Below are positions 1-6,250 of a stretch of 6,250 bases of DNA, piece after piece. The number at the start of each line of letters is the position of its first letter. Within the stretch, counting starts at the first letter, position 1. Origin of the DNA: JAWPNA01 sp045402695 (lineage in GTDB: Bacteria > Acidobacteriota > Polarisedimenticolia > JACPZX01 > DASXTC01); assembly GCA_045402695.1 (NCBI GenBank), contig JAWPNA010000025.1:1-6250 (forward strand). The letters run 5' to 3'. The translations under genes were made by a program, and so were the position numbers. The notes beneath the pieces were generated by a model. The model did not search any database. It had not been told where the DNA came from and was given only the letters and a program-made list of their open reading frames with translations.

Positions 1-13
1 CGGGCCCGCTCAT
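1..13 (-). CDS. Possible start of a downstream gene (5' fragment, only four codons in window)
   Basis: On the minus strand the tgt stop codon TGA lies within ATGA, so an ATG at 13-11 overlaps the end of tgt by four bases. It reads on as Met-Ser-Gly-Pro before the window ends. The same ATGA arrangement links queA to the transporter in this window. In many bacteria tgt is followed by yajC and secDF, but four codons cannot identify the gene. The call rests only on the overlapping start codon and could be chance. Confidence 0.25.
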
Positions 14-1137
14 GCCGGCCCCCCCCGCATGCCGGCCAGGGTTTCATCGCGCCAGACGACATAGCGGCCGCCCCGGATGGCTTCGCGCGCCCCCCGCATC
101 AACGACTGGTAGAAGGCGAGATTGTGGAGCGTGTTGATGCGGTGGCCCAGAATCTCGCCCGACAGAAAGAGGTGGCGCAGGTAAGCGCGGCTGAACCTGC
201 AACATCCATAGCAGGAGCATGCAGCGTCCACGGGGCGGCGATCGCGCTCGTAGGTCTCGTTCTTGATGTGCAGCGGGCCGCGCGAGGTGAACAGCATCCC
301 GTTGCGCGCGTTGCGCGTGGGCATGACGCAGTCGAACATGTCGAAGCCGTACCCGATCAGATGCAGGAGATCCGGAGGAGATCCCAGTCCCATCATGTAC
401 CTCGGAGCCCGGGCGGGAAGCAGATTGCCCATCAGTCGGCCGACCGCCAGGACCTGCCCGGGGGGCTCGCCCACGCTGACACCGCCCACGGCGTATCCGT
501 CGAACCCGATCGCCACGATTTCGGCGGCATGCTCCCGCCTGAGGTCCTCGTGAACGCCTCCCTGCACGATCCCGAAAAGGGCACGCCCCCGTCCGTCACC
601 GAAAGCCTGCTTGCTGCGCCCGGCCCAGTGGGTAGTGCGCCGCATCGCCTGCGCGATTGCGTCCTTGGTCGCCGTGGCCGGAGGGCACTCGTCGAGCACC
701 ATGCTGATGTCGGAGCCCAGGGCGGCCTGGATCTCGATGGCCTTCTCCGGCGTGATCGTGTGCGATGAGCCGTCGAGGTGGGATCGGAAATCAACCCCGT
801 GGTTCTCGACCTTGCGCAGCGCGGCCAGGCTGAAAATCTGAAAGCCGCCGCTGTCGGTCAGGATCGGCCCGGACCACGCCATGAAATCGTGCAGCCCCCC
901 GAGGCCGGCGATCACGTCGTGTCCCGGCCTCAGATAGAGGTGATACGTGTTGCCCAGGATGATCTGCGATCCTGTCGCCGCCAGCTCCTCCGGCGAAAGC
1001 GACTTCACCGCGCCGTGAGTGCCCACCGGCATGAAGGCCGGAGTGTCGGCGGCGCCTCGAGGTGTGGAGAGCCTGCCCCGCCTCGCGCCGGTCGAAGGAT
1101 CGACCGAAAGGATCTCGAAGCCAAACGCGGCGGTCAT
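10..1137 (-). CDS. tgt: tRNA-guanine transglycosylase (queuosine biosynthesis)
   Basis: This cytoplasmic enzyme exchanges guanine-34 of tRNAs with GUN anticodons for the queuosine precursor preQ1. The protein is complete at 375 aa, matching the usual bacterial length. Visible hallmarks are TDSGGFQIFS with the general base Asp95, DECPP near 149, FGIVQGG at 188-194, GGVSVGE at 218-224, and DCVMPTRNARNG with the nucleophile Asp269. The C-terminal zinc site is Cys307, Cys309, Cys312 and His338 (CSCYGC ... NTLHN). All catalytic and metal residues are present, so it should be active. I chose the ATG at 1137 because GGAAGG lies four bases upstream and the product then begins close to the family start. 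An in-frame TTG at 1173 would add 12 residues that look non-conserved. It is divergent from the superfamily lipoprotein gene and on the same strand as queA, but separated from it by about 3.9 kb. Confidence 0.97.
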   Translation of the reverse strand: MTAAFGFEILSVDPSTGARRGRLSTPRGAADTPAFMPVGTHGAVKSLSPEELAATGSQIILGNTYHLYLRPGHDVIAGLGGLHDFMAWSGPILTDSGGFQIFSLAALRKVENHGVDFRSHLDGSSHTITPEKAIEIQAALGSDISMVLDECPPATATKDAIAQAMRRTTHWAGRSKQAFGDGRGRALFGIVQGGVHEDLRREHAAEIVAIGFDGYAVGGVSVGEPPGQVLAVGRLMGNLLPARAPRYMMGLGSPPDLLHLIGYGFDMFDCVMPTRNARNGMLFTSRGPLHIKNETYERDRRPVDAACSCYGCCRFSRAYLRHLFLSGEILGHRINTLHNLAFYQSLMRGAREAIRGGRYVVWRDETLAGMRGGPA

Positions 1138-1141
1138 GTCC

Positions 1142-1147
1142 CCTTCC
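1142..1147 (-). promoter_or_regulatory. Ribosome binding site of tgt
   Basis: GGAAGG on the minus strand, followed by GGAC, lies four bases before the ATG at 1137. This purine run is the only Shine-Dalgarno-like match near the candidate starts and decides for the ATG over the upstream TTG at 1173. The spacing is slightly short but acceptable. Confidence 0.55.
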
Positions 1148-1180
1148 CGAGCGTCACACACAGAGTCCGGCAAAAAAAGC

Positions 1181-1210
1181 TTGTGCCTCCCCCGCGGATC
1201 GGCCTAGAAT
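1181..1210 (+). promoter_or_regulatory. Candidate sigma-70-type promoter for the lipoprotein gene
   Basis: In the 160 bp between the divergent starts, TTGTGC (1181-1186) and TAGAAT (1205-1210) are separated by 18 bp. TAGAAT matches the -10 consensus at five of six positions; the -35 matches only in TTG. A run of seven A (1172-1178) directly upstream could act as an UP element, and it is the most AT-rich spot of the region. Transcription would begin near 1217, leaving a leader of about 80 bases before the TTG start. This is inferred from sequence only. Confidence 0.45.
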
Positions 1211-1284
1211 CGGCCCCTCTCCGCGACCCGAGCTTCAGCGGACCGATGGCCCGGGTTTTGTGGCGGGAGTCTACATCGTGTGTC

Positions 1285-1290
1285 AAGGAG
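1285..1290 (+). promoter_or_regulatory. Ribosome binding site that decides the TTG start of the lipoprotein gene
   Basis: AAGGAG is a near-perfect Shine-Dalgarno sequence, seven bases before the TTG at 1298. The alternative in-frame GTG at 1280 lies upstream of this site and has no comparable match, so translation most likely starts at TTG. That start also gives a conventional lipoprotein signal peptide. Confidence 0.7.
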
Positions 1291-1297
1291 CAATCCT

Positions 1298-3766
1298 TTG
1301 AATCCCCGGACTGCCGCAGCCGCCTGGATGTGCCTCATCCTCCTGCCGATCCTCGGCGGATGCCCGTCGGGGCGTTCGACCGGTCCGGTCGCTCTCCGGC
1401 TCGTCGACCTCTACACGCCGGAGGCGATAGAGAACCGCCAGGCTCCGGCGCCCCCGCCTCCGCCCACCGAGTATAGGTTCGACGGGCCCGAGCCGAAGCC
1501 GGCCCCTGCCATCGCCGCGGCCACGCGCGGATGGGAGATCCTGCACGGCGCCTCGAGCCTCGCGGTGAGGGATGGCAAGCTCGCGGGTCGTACGACCGAT
1601 GATCATCCCATTCTGCACTTCGAGCGGACGTCCGGCCTCGAGGACCCCGATTTGGTTCACGAGATCCAGGTCCGCCTCCGCGTCTCCGCGGGGGCCAACC
1701 TGTCGCTCGGCTTCGTCGCGGCCGAGAAGGTCGACCTGGATCAGACGCTCGACTACGCCCGCAACTTCCCGGCGGACTTCACGACCCCGATCATGGCGGG
1801 GGACGAGTTCCGTACCTACACCCTCAAGACCACGGTGCACGTCCTGACTTCGAGGACTCGTCACATCCTGTTGCTGCCCACGGACAAGGCGGGGGCGAGT
1901 TTCGAGATCGAGTCGGTGCGTCTCGTCTCGCGAAAGGAGCACCTCGCGAGGGTGCCCTCGGGGATCGGATGGCATGGGCTGTCGGAGATATACCGCGAAT
2001 CGCTTGTGTCACGCTCTGAAGAGACGATCCGCGTGCGGGCCGTGCTGCCGGACCATCCCCGGCTCGACCTGGCGGTGGGTACCGTGGAGGAGATGCCGGT
2101 GACCTTCCGGGTGACGGTCGGCGTTTCCGGGGCGAAAGAGGGTGAGACGGTGCTCGAGCGGACGGTCACGCGCCCGCACCACTGGGAGGACGCGCAGGTG
2201 GATCTCGCCGGGTTCGCCGGACGAGATGTGAGCTTGTCATTCTCGGTTTCCGGAGGGAAGCCGGGGATGCTGGGCTTCTGGGGCGCGCCGACCGTCCGCA
2301 ACCTTGGCGCCATGCCGCCGGCCGCCGCACCGAAGGCGGCCGACCCGCCCCAGGGTGTCATCATCATCTGGGCCGACACCTTGCGGCGCGACCACGTGGG
2401 CGCCTACGGCTGTAAGCGCGACACGACCCCAATTGTGGATCGTATGGCCGCGGAGGGGACGATCTTCCGCGACTGCGTAGGGCAGGCCTCCTGGACCAAG
2501 GTCGCGACTCCCTCTCTCATGACGTCGCTCTATCCCACGTCGCACGGCGTGCACGATTTCTTCGACCGCCTGCCGGCCGCTGCTGTGACGCTGGCCGAGG
2601 TCTACCGCGAGGCCGGCTACGCCACCCTTTCTTTCTCCTCCATCCTCTTCACGGGCAAGTTCACGAACCTGCACCAAGGCTTCGAGGAGGTGCACGAGAG
2701 TGGCTCGCTGTCGAACCCCACCTCGAGCAAGACCTCTCGGGAGTACGTGGACAGGCTTCTCGCCTGGCTCGAGTCGCACCGGGAGATCCCCTTCTTCGTT
2801 TTCCTCCACGTGACGGATCCGCACGATCCCTACCGTCCAGCGCCGCCCTACGACACGCTCTTTGCCAGCGCCGACCGCAACGAACAGCAGGAAAGGGACG
2901 GCAAGGCTGTCTTAAAGGTCATCGCCGATCCGCTGCTGCGCCACATGGGCTCGCCCATGCCCACCCGCGAAGAGCTGATCGAGGCGAAGGTCGACCCGGA
3001 GGCTTACGTGGCCCACGATCGGGACTGGTACGACGGGTCGATCCGCGGCATGGACGCCGAGATCGGCCGCCTCCTCGAGCGGCTGCGCGGCCTCGGGCTG
3101 TCGGGTCGGACGTTGGTGGTCTTCACCTCCGATCACGGTGAGGAGTTCCTCGAGCACGGCCGCACGTTCCACGGCCAGAGCGTCTACGGCGAGCAGAACA
3201 ACATGCCGCTCATCCTGTGGAGGCCCGGCGCGGTGCCTGCGGGGGCCGTGGTGGACCGGACCGTGGAGACCATTGACGTGATGCCGACGCTCCTAGAGAT
3301 CAGCGGACTCCCCGTCCCCGGCGAGGTCCAGGGCGAGAGCCTGCTGCCGCTCATCACGCCGGCTCCGGGAGCGCGGCGGGGCGACGCGAGAGCCGACGCG
3401 CCCGCCGCCGGGTGGACTGACCGGCCCGCTGTGTCGGAGAAGCTCGTCACTTTGGTCCCCGCCGGCGGCCCGCCTCCCCGTGACACCGAGTCGTTCGCCC
3501 TCCTCCTGGACGGATGGAAGCTGATCCACAACACGAAGCGCCACGGCGGCCGGCCCGAGTTCGAGCTTTACGACCACAGGAGGGACCCTCTCGATCAGCA
3601 GGACATGGCCCCCGCGCATCCCGAGATCGTCCTCAATCTGACCAGGGAGATGGATAAGTGGCACGAAATGGTCCAGGCGGCCCGCCTCAAGGCCGATGCC
3701 GCGACGAGCGAAGCGATGAGCCAGGAGGATCTGGACCGCCTCCGATCCCTCGGCTACGTGCAGTAG
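1298..3766 (+). CDS. Sulfatase/alkaline-phosphatase superfamily lipoprotein with Thr in place of the formylglycine residue
   Basis: The product is 822 aa. A hydrophobic signal ends in the lipobox ILGGC, so Cys22 should be lipidated and the protein exported and membrane-anchored. A Pro-rich stretch (about 49-57) is followed by two apparently beta-rich regions (about 80-210 and 225-335) that I cannot assign to a family. The hydrolase domain starts near 353. Metal-site motifs are present: WADTLRRDH (Asp360), DPHDPY (His509), TSDHGEE (Asp612, His613) and FHG (His625). The nucleophile region reads SWTKVATPSLMTSLYP. Aligned on LxTxLYP, Thr400 occupies the position of the sulfatase Cys/Ser, and the CxPSR signature is absent. 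This suggests a Thr-nucleophile phosphatase, phosphodiesterase or phosphotransferase rather than a formylglycine sulfatase; the substrate is unknown. The ELYD segment and the LRSLGYVQ terminus are usual for long members of this group. It is convergent with the MFS gene and sits between the que genes on the opposite strand. Confidence 0.88.
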   Translation: MNPRTAAAAWMCLILLPILGGCPSGRSTGPVALRLVDLYTPEAIENRQAPAPPPPPTEYRFDGPEPKPAPAIAAATRGWEILHGASSLAVRDGKLAGRTTDDHPILHFERTSGLEDPDLVHEIQVRLRVSAGANLSLGFVAAEKVDLDQTLDYARNFPADFTTPIMAGDEFRTYTLKTTVHVLTSRTRHILLLPTDKAGASFEIESVRLVSRKEHLARVPSGIGWHGLSEIYRESLVSRSEETIRVRAVLPDHPRLDLAVGTVEEMPVTFRVTVGVSGAKEGETVLERTVTRPHHWEDAQVDLAGFAGRDVSLSFSVSGGKPGMLGFWGAPTVRNLGAMPPAAAPKAADPPQGVIIIWADTLRRDHVGAYGCKRDTTPIVDRMAAEGTIFRDCVGQASWTKVATPSLMTSLYPTSHGVHDFFDRLPAAAVTLAEVYREAGYATLSFSSILFTGKFTNLHQGFEEVHESGSLSNPTSSKTSREYVDRLLAWLESHREIPFFVFLHVTDPHDPYRPAPPYDTLFASADRNEQQERDGKAVLKVIADPLLRHMGSPMPTREELIEAKVDPEAYVAHDRDWYDGSIRGMDAEIGRLLERLRGLGLSGRTLVVFTSDHGEEFLEHGRTFHGQSVYGEQNNMPLILWRPGAVPAGAVVDRTVETIDVMPTLLEISGLPVPGEVQGESLLPLITPAPGARRGDARADAPAAGWTDRPAVSEKLVTLVPAGGPPPRDTESFALLLDGWKLIHNTKRHGGRPEFELYDHRRDPLDQQDMAPAHPEIVLNLTREMDKWHEMVQAARLKADAATSEAMSQEDLDRLRSLGYVQ

Positions 3767-3781
3767 GGCGTCGCCCGCGTC
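3767..3781. other. 15-bp convergent gap without a recognisable intrinsic terminator
   Basis: The lipoprotein gene and the transporter gene end only 15 bp apart. Two tiny perfect hairpins can be drawn: GGGC-GTC-GCCC (3766-3776) and GCGT-CCT-ACGC (3777-3787). Neither has a stem beyond four pairs or a T-run, so neither looks like a factor-independent terminator on either strand. Termination may rely on Rho, or the transcripts may overlap. Confidence 0.5.
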
Positions 3782-5029
3782 CTACGCAGCCGCGGACCGG
3801 CGCAGCCGCGACAGCCTCACGGTGGCCGCGATACCCGCGGCCGGGCCCAGGGCCAGAACCGGGAAGGCCCACCTCCACCCCGAGGTTCCAGCGATCCCGG
3901 CGACGAGCTGGATCGTGACGGTGGTCAGCAGAAAGCCGAGGGAGGTCTGCAGCGTCAGTGCCGTCCCCACCGCGTGCTTGGGCGTCACTTCGGTCACGAG
4001 GCTGCTGAACTGCGCCGAGTCGGCCACCACGAAGAACCCCCAGATCAATGCGACGGGCGCGAGAATCCAGAGGCTGGCCCCGTACAACAGTCCGATCAGC
4101 AGACAGCAGGCGCCGCTGGCCGCCATCGCCATGTTCACAACGCGCTCGCGGCCGATCCGGTCCCCCTGCCAACCTCCCCAGAGACAACCGAGGCCTCCCG
4201 CCGCAATCGCGCCGAAGGCGACGAGATCACCGGCCCATGTCGCGGGGTCATCGCTTCGGCCCACGGCCCGTGCCGCGGCGCTGGCTGCCACGAAGGCCGG
4301 GACCCAGGTCCACATCGCGTAGAGCTCCCACATGTGCCCGAGGTAGCCGAGAATGGCGAGGCGCGTGTAGCGATGGCGCAGCACCGCAAGGGTGAGGCGC
4401 CACGAGAAGGCGCGGCGCTCGAACGGGTAGGGTCCGTCGCGATACAGCAGCGACACCATGACCGCGGCCATCGCGGCGGCGGCCGATGCCCCGAGAATAA
4501 CGGGCCGGACGCCGGCACCCGGCCAGGCGCGCATCAGATACGGAGCGGCCTTGCCCACCGTGAGCGCCCCCACGACCGTCCCCAGTGCGAGTCCACGATC
4601 CGATCGGAACCAGGTCGCGATCATCTTCATCGCGGGGGGATAGACCCCGGCCAGAAACGTGCCGGTCAGGAACCGCAGCACGAGCGCCATGGGGTAGCCG
4701 TCGGCCGTGGCCACGAACGCGTTGGCCAGTCCGGCCAGCAGGGCGCAGGCGGCGAAGTACCAGCGCGAGGGGACGAGGTCCGCAAGATTCAACACAGCGG
4801 ACAGGGCCGTTCCGGCCACGAACCCGAGCTGCACCGACGTGGTCAACCATCCCGCCTGGCCAGCCGTGAGTCCCCACATCGCCTGGAGCCTCGGGGACGC
4901 GGCACTCCCCGTGAACCAGAGCGACATCGCCAGCAGCTCGCCGGCCGACAGCAGCGCGAGCATGCGCCACCGCGCCTGGTGATCATCGCGCGCCGTGGCC
5001 GAGGAAGGGACCGGCATCATGCCCCTCAT
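3782..5029 (-). CDS. Major facilitator superfamily transporter, coupled to queA
   Basis: The product is a 415-aa inner-membrane protein with about 12 hydrophobic segments (near 22-42, 60-82, 90-108, 114-134, 146-165, 173-195, then 221-247, 266-287, 297-315, 320-337, 355-377, 385-405). A charged cytoplasmic loop (196-220) separates the two halves. The MFS loop motif appears as GGWQGDRIGR (285-294) between segments 8 and 9; its counterpart after segment 2 is degenerate. WFRSDRGLALG (140-150) resembles the segment 4-5 junction of anion/metabolite-type MFS carriers. The substrate cannot be read from the sequence. I chose the ATG at 5029 because it overlaps the queA stop as ATGA, indicating translational coupling. 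Downstream Met4 and Met5 (5020, 5017) are alternatives, but GAGGGG is close to both. The frame stays open further upstream into queA, but that part is not MFS-like. Confidence 0.9.
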   Translation of the reverse strand: MRGMMPVPSSATARDDHQARWRMLALLSAGELLAMSLWFTGSAASPRLQAMWGLTAGQAGWLTTSVQLGFVAGTALSAVLNLADLVPSRWYFAACALLAGLANAFVATADGYPMALVLRFLTGTFLAGVYPPAMKMIATWFRSDRGLALGTVVGALTVGKAAPYLMRAWPGAGVRPVILGASAAAAMAAVMVSLLYRDGPYPFERRAFSWRLTLAVLRHRYTRLAILGYLGHMWELYAMWTWVPAFVAASAAARAVGRSDDPATWAGDLVAFGAIAAGGLGCLWGGWQGDRIGRERVVNMAMAASGACCLLIGLLYGASLWILAPVALIWGFFVVADSAQFSSLVTEVTPKHAVGTALTLQTSLGFLLTTVTIQLVAGIAGTSGWRWAFPVLALGPAAGIAATVRLSRLRRSAAA

Positions 5030-6150
5030 GCGACGAGCATCGCGTCGCCGTAGGAGTAGAACCGGTACCGGCGCCGGATCGCCTCGGCGTAGGCCGCCAG
5101 CACCGGCTCGCGCCCGGCAAAGGCCGCGACCAGCATGAGCAGCGTGGATCGCGGCATGTGGAAGTTGGTCACCAGCGCGTCCACCACGCGGAACTCGCGC
5201 CCCGGATGGAGGAAGAGGTCGCAGCGCCCTTGCACGGCGCGGATCGTGCGGCCGCCGGGCTGAACGCTCCACTCCAGCGCCCGGGTGACGGTGGTGCCCA
5301 CGGCGACGACGCGCCCGCCCGCGCGCCGCGTCTCCTCCACGGCGTGGACCAGGCTCTCCGGGATCGCGCACGCCTCGGAGTGGATTTTGTGATCCTCGAC
5401 CCGCTCGCAGCGCACCGGCCGAAACGTCCCCCATCCGACGTGAAGCGTGAGGCTCTCGATCCGCGCGCCGTGCGCGCGGATTGCACCGAGAAGATCCGGA
5501 GTGAAATGCAGTCCCGCCGTGGGCGCCGCCACCGCCCCCGGCTCGCGCGCATAGACCGTCTGGTATCGCTCCTTATCCAGGGAAAGGCGCTGGTCCGCAA
5601 CACCTCCACGAGATCGCTTGATGTAGGGAGGCGTCGGCATCAGCGCCGCCCTGTCCAGCGCCGCATCGACCCCTCCCGCCTCGTCCGGCGCCGACAGCTC
5701 CAGCAGGAACGCCTCCTCTCCGGCCCGATCGAGCACCCGGCCGCTGATGCCGCCGTCGAACCGGAGAGGCTCTGTGGAGAGCTTCGCCCCCTTGAGCAGG
5801 GCCTTCCAGGTCTGCGATCCCGCCACACCGCCCTCGGCCGAATCACTCACCTTTTCCAGCAGCAGTGCTTCCACCGCCCCCCCCATGCCGCCTGGGCCCC
5901 CCGTACCGCCTTTGTCCTCCTTGGCCGAGGTCGCGCGCCGCCCGATCAGGCGCGCCGGGATCACCCGGGTGTCGTTCACCACGAGCAGGTCGCCGGAGCG
6001 GGTGAGACTCGGGAGATCGCGAAACAGCCGGTGATCGAAGCGACCGGTCGCGCGATCGAGCAGCATGAGACGCGAGCTGTCGCGCCGTGGCAGAGGCTCC
6101 TGGGCGATCAGATCTTCGGGGAGATCGTAGTCGAAGAGGTCGATGCGCAC
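5026..6150 (-). CDS. queA: S-adenosylmethionine:tRNA ribosyltransferase-isomerase (queuosine biosynthesis)
   Basis: QueA transfers and isomerises the ribosyl group of S-adenosylmethionine onto preQ1-34 in tRNA, giving epoxyqueuosine. The 374-aa product spans the family end to end: LIAQEPLPRRDSSRLMLL near the N-terminus, VVNDTRVIPARL (57-68), PPYIKR (174-179), AAPTAGLHFT (208-217), HVGWGTFRPV (237-246), TNFHMPRSTLLMLVAAFAG (328-346) and YRFYSYGDAML (362-372). It is somewhat longer than typical members (about 340-360 aa). The extra length includes a Gly-rich insertion at about 74-92 and perhaps a second stretch near 101-113. The start is GTG at 6150, with GGGGAG ten bases upstream. The gene begins six bases after queC and its stop overlaps the transporter start, so the three are probably one operon. 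Confidence 0.97.
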   Translation of the reverse strand: MRIDLFDYDLPEDLIAQEPLPRRDSSRLMLLDRATGRFDHRLFRDLPSLTRSGDLLVVNDTRVIPARLIGRRATSAKEDKGGTGGPGGMGGAVEALLLEKVSDSAEGGVAGSQTWKALLKGAKLSTEPLRFDGGISGRVLDRAGEEAFLLELSAPDEAGGVDAALDRAALMPTPPYIKRSRGGVADQRLSLDKERYQTVYAREPGAVAAPTAGLHFTPDLLGAIRAHGARIESLTLHVGWGTFRPVRCERVEDHKIHSEACAIPESLVHAVEETRRAGGRVVAVGTTVTRALEWSVQPGGRTIRAVQGRCDLFLHPGREFRVVDALVTNFHMPRSTLLMLVAAFAGREPVLAAYAEAIRRRYRFYSYGDAMLVA

Positions 6151-6156
6151 GCTTGC

Positions 6157-6250
6157 TCAACTCCCCGGGAGGCCCGCCGGGCGGTATTCAAGCGGGTCGC
6201 TCACCCCCGCCTCGCGAAACGCCCTCAGGCGCAGCGCGCAGGAGTCGCAG
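6157..6250 (-). CDS. queC: 7-cyano-7-deazaguanine (preQ0) synthase, C-terminal fragment
   Basis: Only the last 30 residues are inside the window; the gene continues past the right edge. The visible tail begins CDSCALRLRAFREAGVSDP. This matches the conserved C-terminus of QueC, where CxxC supplies the last two of four zinc-binding cysteines, followed by LRxxGF and EAGxxDP. The remaining residues (LEYRPAGLPGS) are a variable tail. QueC is an ATP-dependent enzyme that converts carboxydeazaguanine and ammonia to preQ0, the precursor that Tgt and QueA use after reduction. The stop is TGA at 6159-6157, six bases before the queA start. The identification rests on a short but characteristic segment and is supported by queA next door. 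Confidence 0.85.
   Translation of the reverse strand, partial: CDSCALRLRAFREAGVSDPLEYRPAGLPGS
6161..6166 (-). promoter_or_regulatory. Ribosome binding site of queA
   Basis: GGGGAG on the minus strand lies ten bases before the GTG at 6150 and inside the last codons of queC. It supports the GTG as the queA start and fits an operon with queC, with no room for a separate promoter between the two genes. Confidence 0.55.

Noticed and set aside
1281..1286. Perfect TTGACA on the minus strand upstream of tgt
   Set aside because: At the 17-18 bp spacing only CCACAA or CACAAA is found, a poor -10, and the hexamer overlaps the lipoprotein gene's ribosome site; not enough for a promoter call.
124..1476. 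Plus-strand open frames opposite tgt and across the intergenic region
   Set aside because: They lie antisense to a fully conserved tgt and show low-complexity composition without recognisable motifs or a good ribosome binding site.
3766..3787. Two small hairpins between the convergent stops as a bidirectional terminator
   Set aside because: Stems are only four base pairs with no T-run on either side, which is expected by chance in this composition.
3974..5053. Plus-strand open frame of 359 codons opposite the transporter
   Set aside because: The translation is dominated by Arg, Gly, His and Pro, typical of the antisense of a GC-rich gene; the minus-strand frame has clear membrane segments.
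5030..5434. Open frame extending the MFS gene 135 codons upstream into queA
   Set aside because: It is the shifted frame of queA on the same strand, rich in Arg and Gly and with no MFS or membrane character; the queA frame there carries conserved motifs.
1..6250. Insertion sequence, CRISPR array, tRNA or riboswitch (including a preQ1 riboswitch near the que genes)
   Set aside because: No inverted terminal repeats, spaced repeats or tRNA-like cloverleaf were seen. The leaders of queA and tgt are too short or lack a recognisable preQ1 aptamer; the true leader of the queC operon lies outside the window.

Overview
The window is very GC-rich chromosomal bacterial DNA. It holds four complete genes and one gene fragment, packed tightly, and I see no mobile element, RNA gene or CRISPR array. 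GC-saturated codon third positions and a long lipoprotein of the sulfatase/alkaline-phosphatase superfamily ending in LRSLGYVQ suggest an uncultured or soil-type diderm lineage (Acidobacteriota, Myxococcota/Desulfobacterota-like or a related candidate phylum). I cannot fix the phylum from the sequence.

Layout, read from the right edge on the minus strand: the last 30 codons of queC (preQ0 synthase, stop at 6157-6159); queA (6150-5026, GTG start, six bases after queC); and a 12-TM major facilitator transporter (5029-3782) whose ATG overlaps the queA stop as ATGA. Convergent to this, on the plus strand, is a lipoprotein of the alkaline-phosphatase/sulfatase superfamily (1298-3766), with 15 bp between the two stop codons. 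Divergent from that gene, back on the minus strand, is tgt (1137-10). Its stop again forms ATGA with a possible downstream start at the left edge.

Three of the five genes belong to queuosine biosynthesis. QueC makes preQ0; Tgt inserts preQ1 (the reduced form) at tRNA position 34; QueA then converts it to epoxyqueuosine. The transporter is translationally coupled to queA, but its substrate is unknown. The superfamily lipoprotein lies on the opposite strand and separates the queC-queA-transporter block from tgt, so it looks like an insertion into what is often a contiguous queA-tgt arrangement.

The main points for a second look are: (i) the sulfatase-like lipoprotein has Thr at the position where true sulfatases carry the Cys/Ser converted to formylglycine, so it is probably a phosphatase- or transferase-type enzyme rather than a sulfatase; (ii) the uncharacterised MFS transporter embedded in a queuosine locus; (iii) a glycine-rich insertion in QueA. 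I do not see a clearly novel defence or mobile system here.
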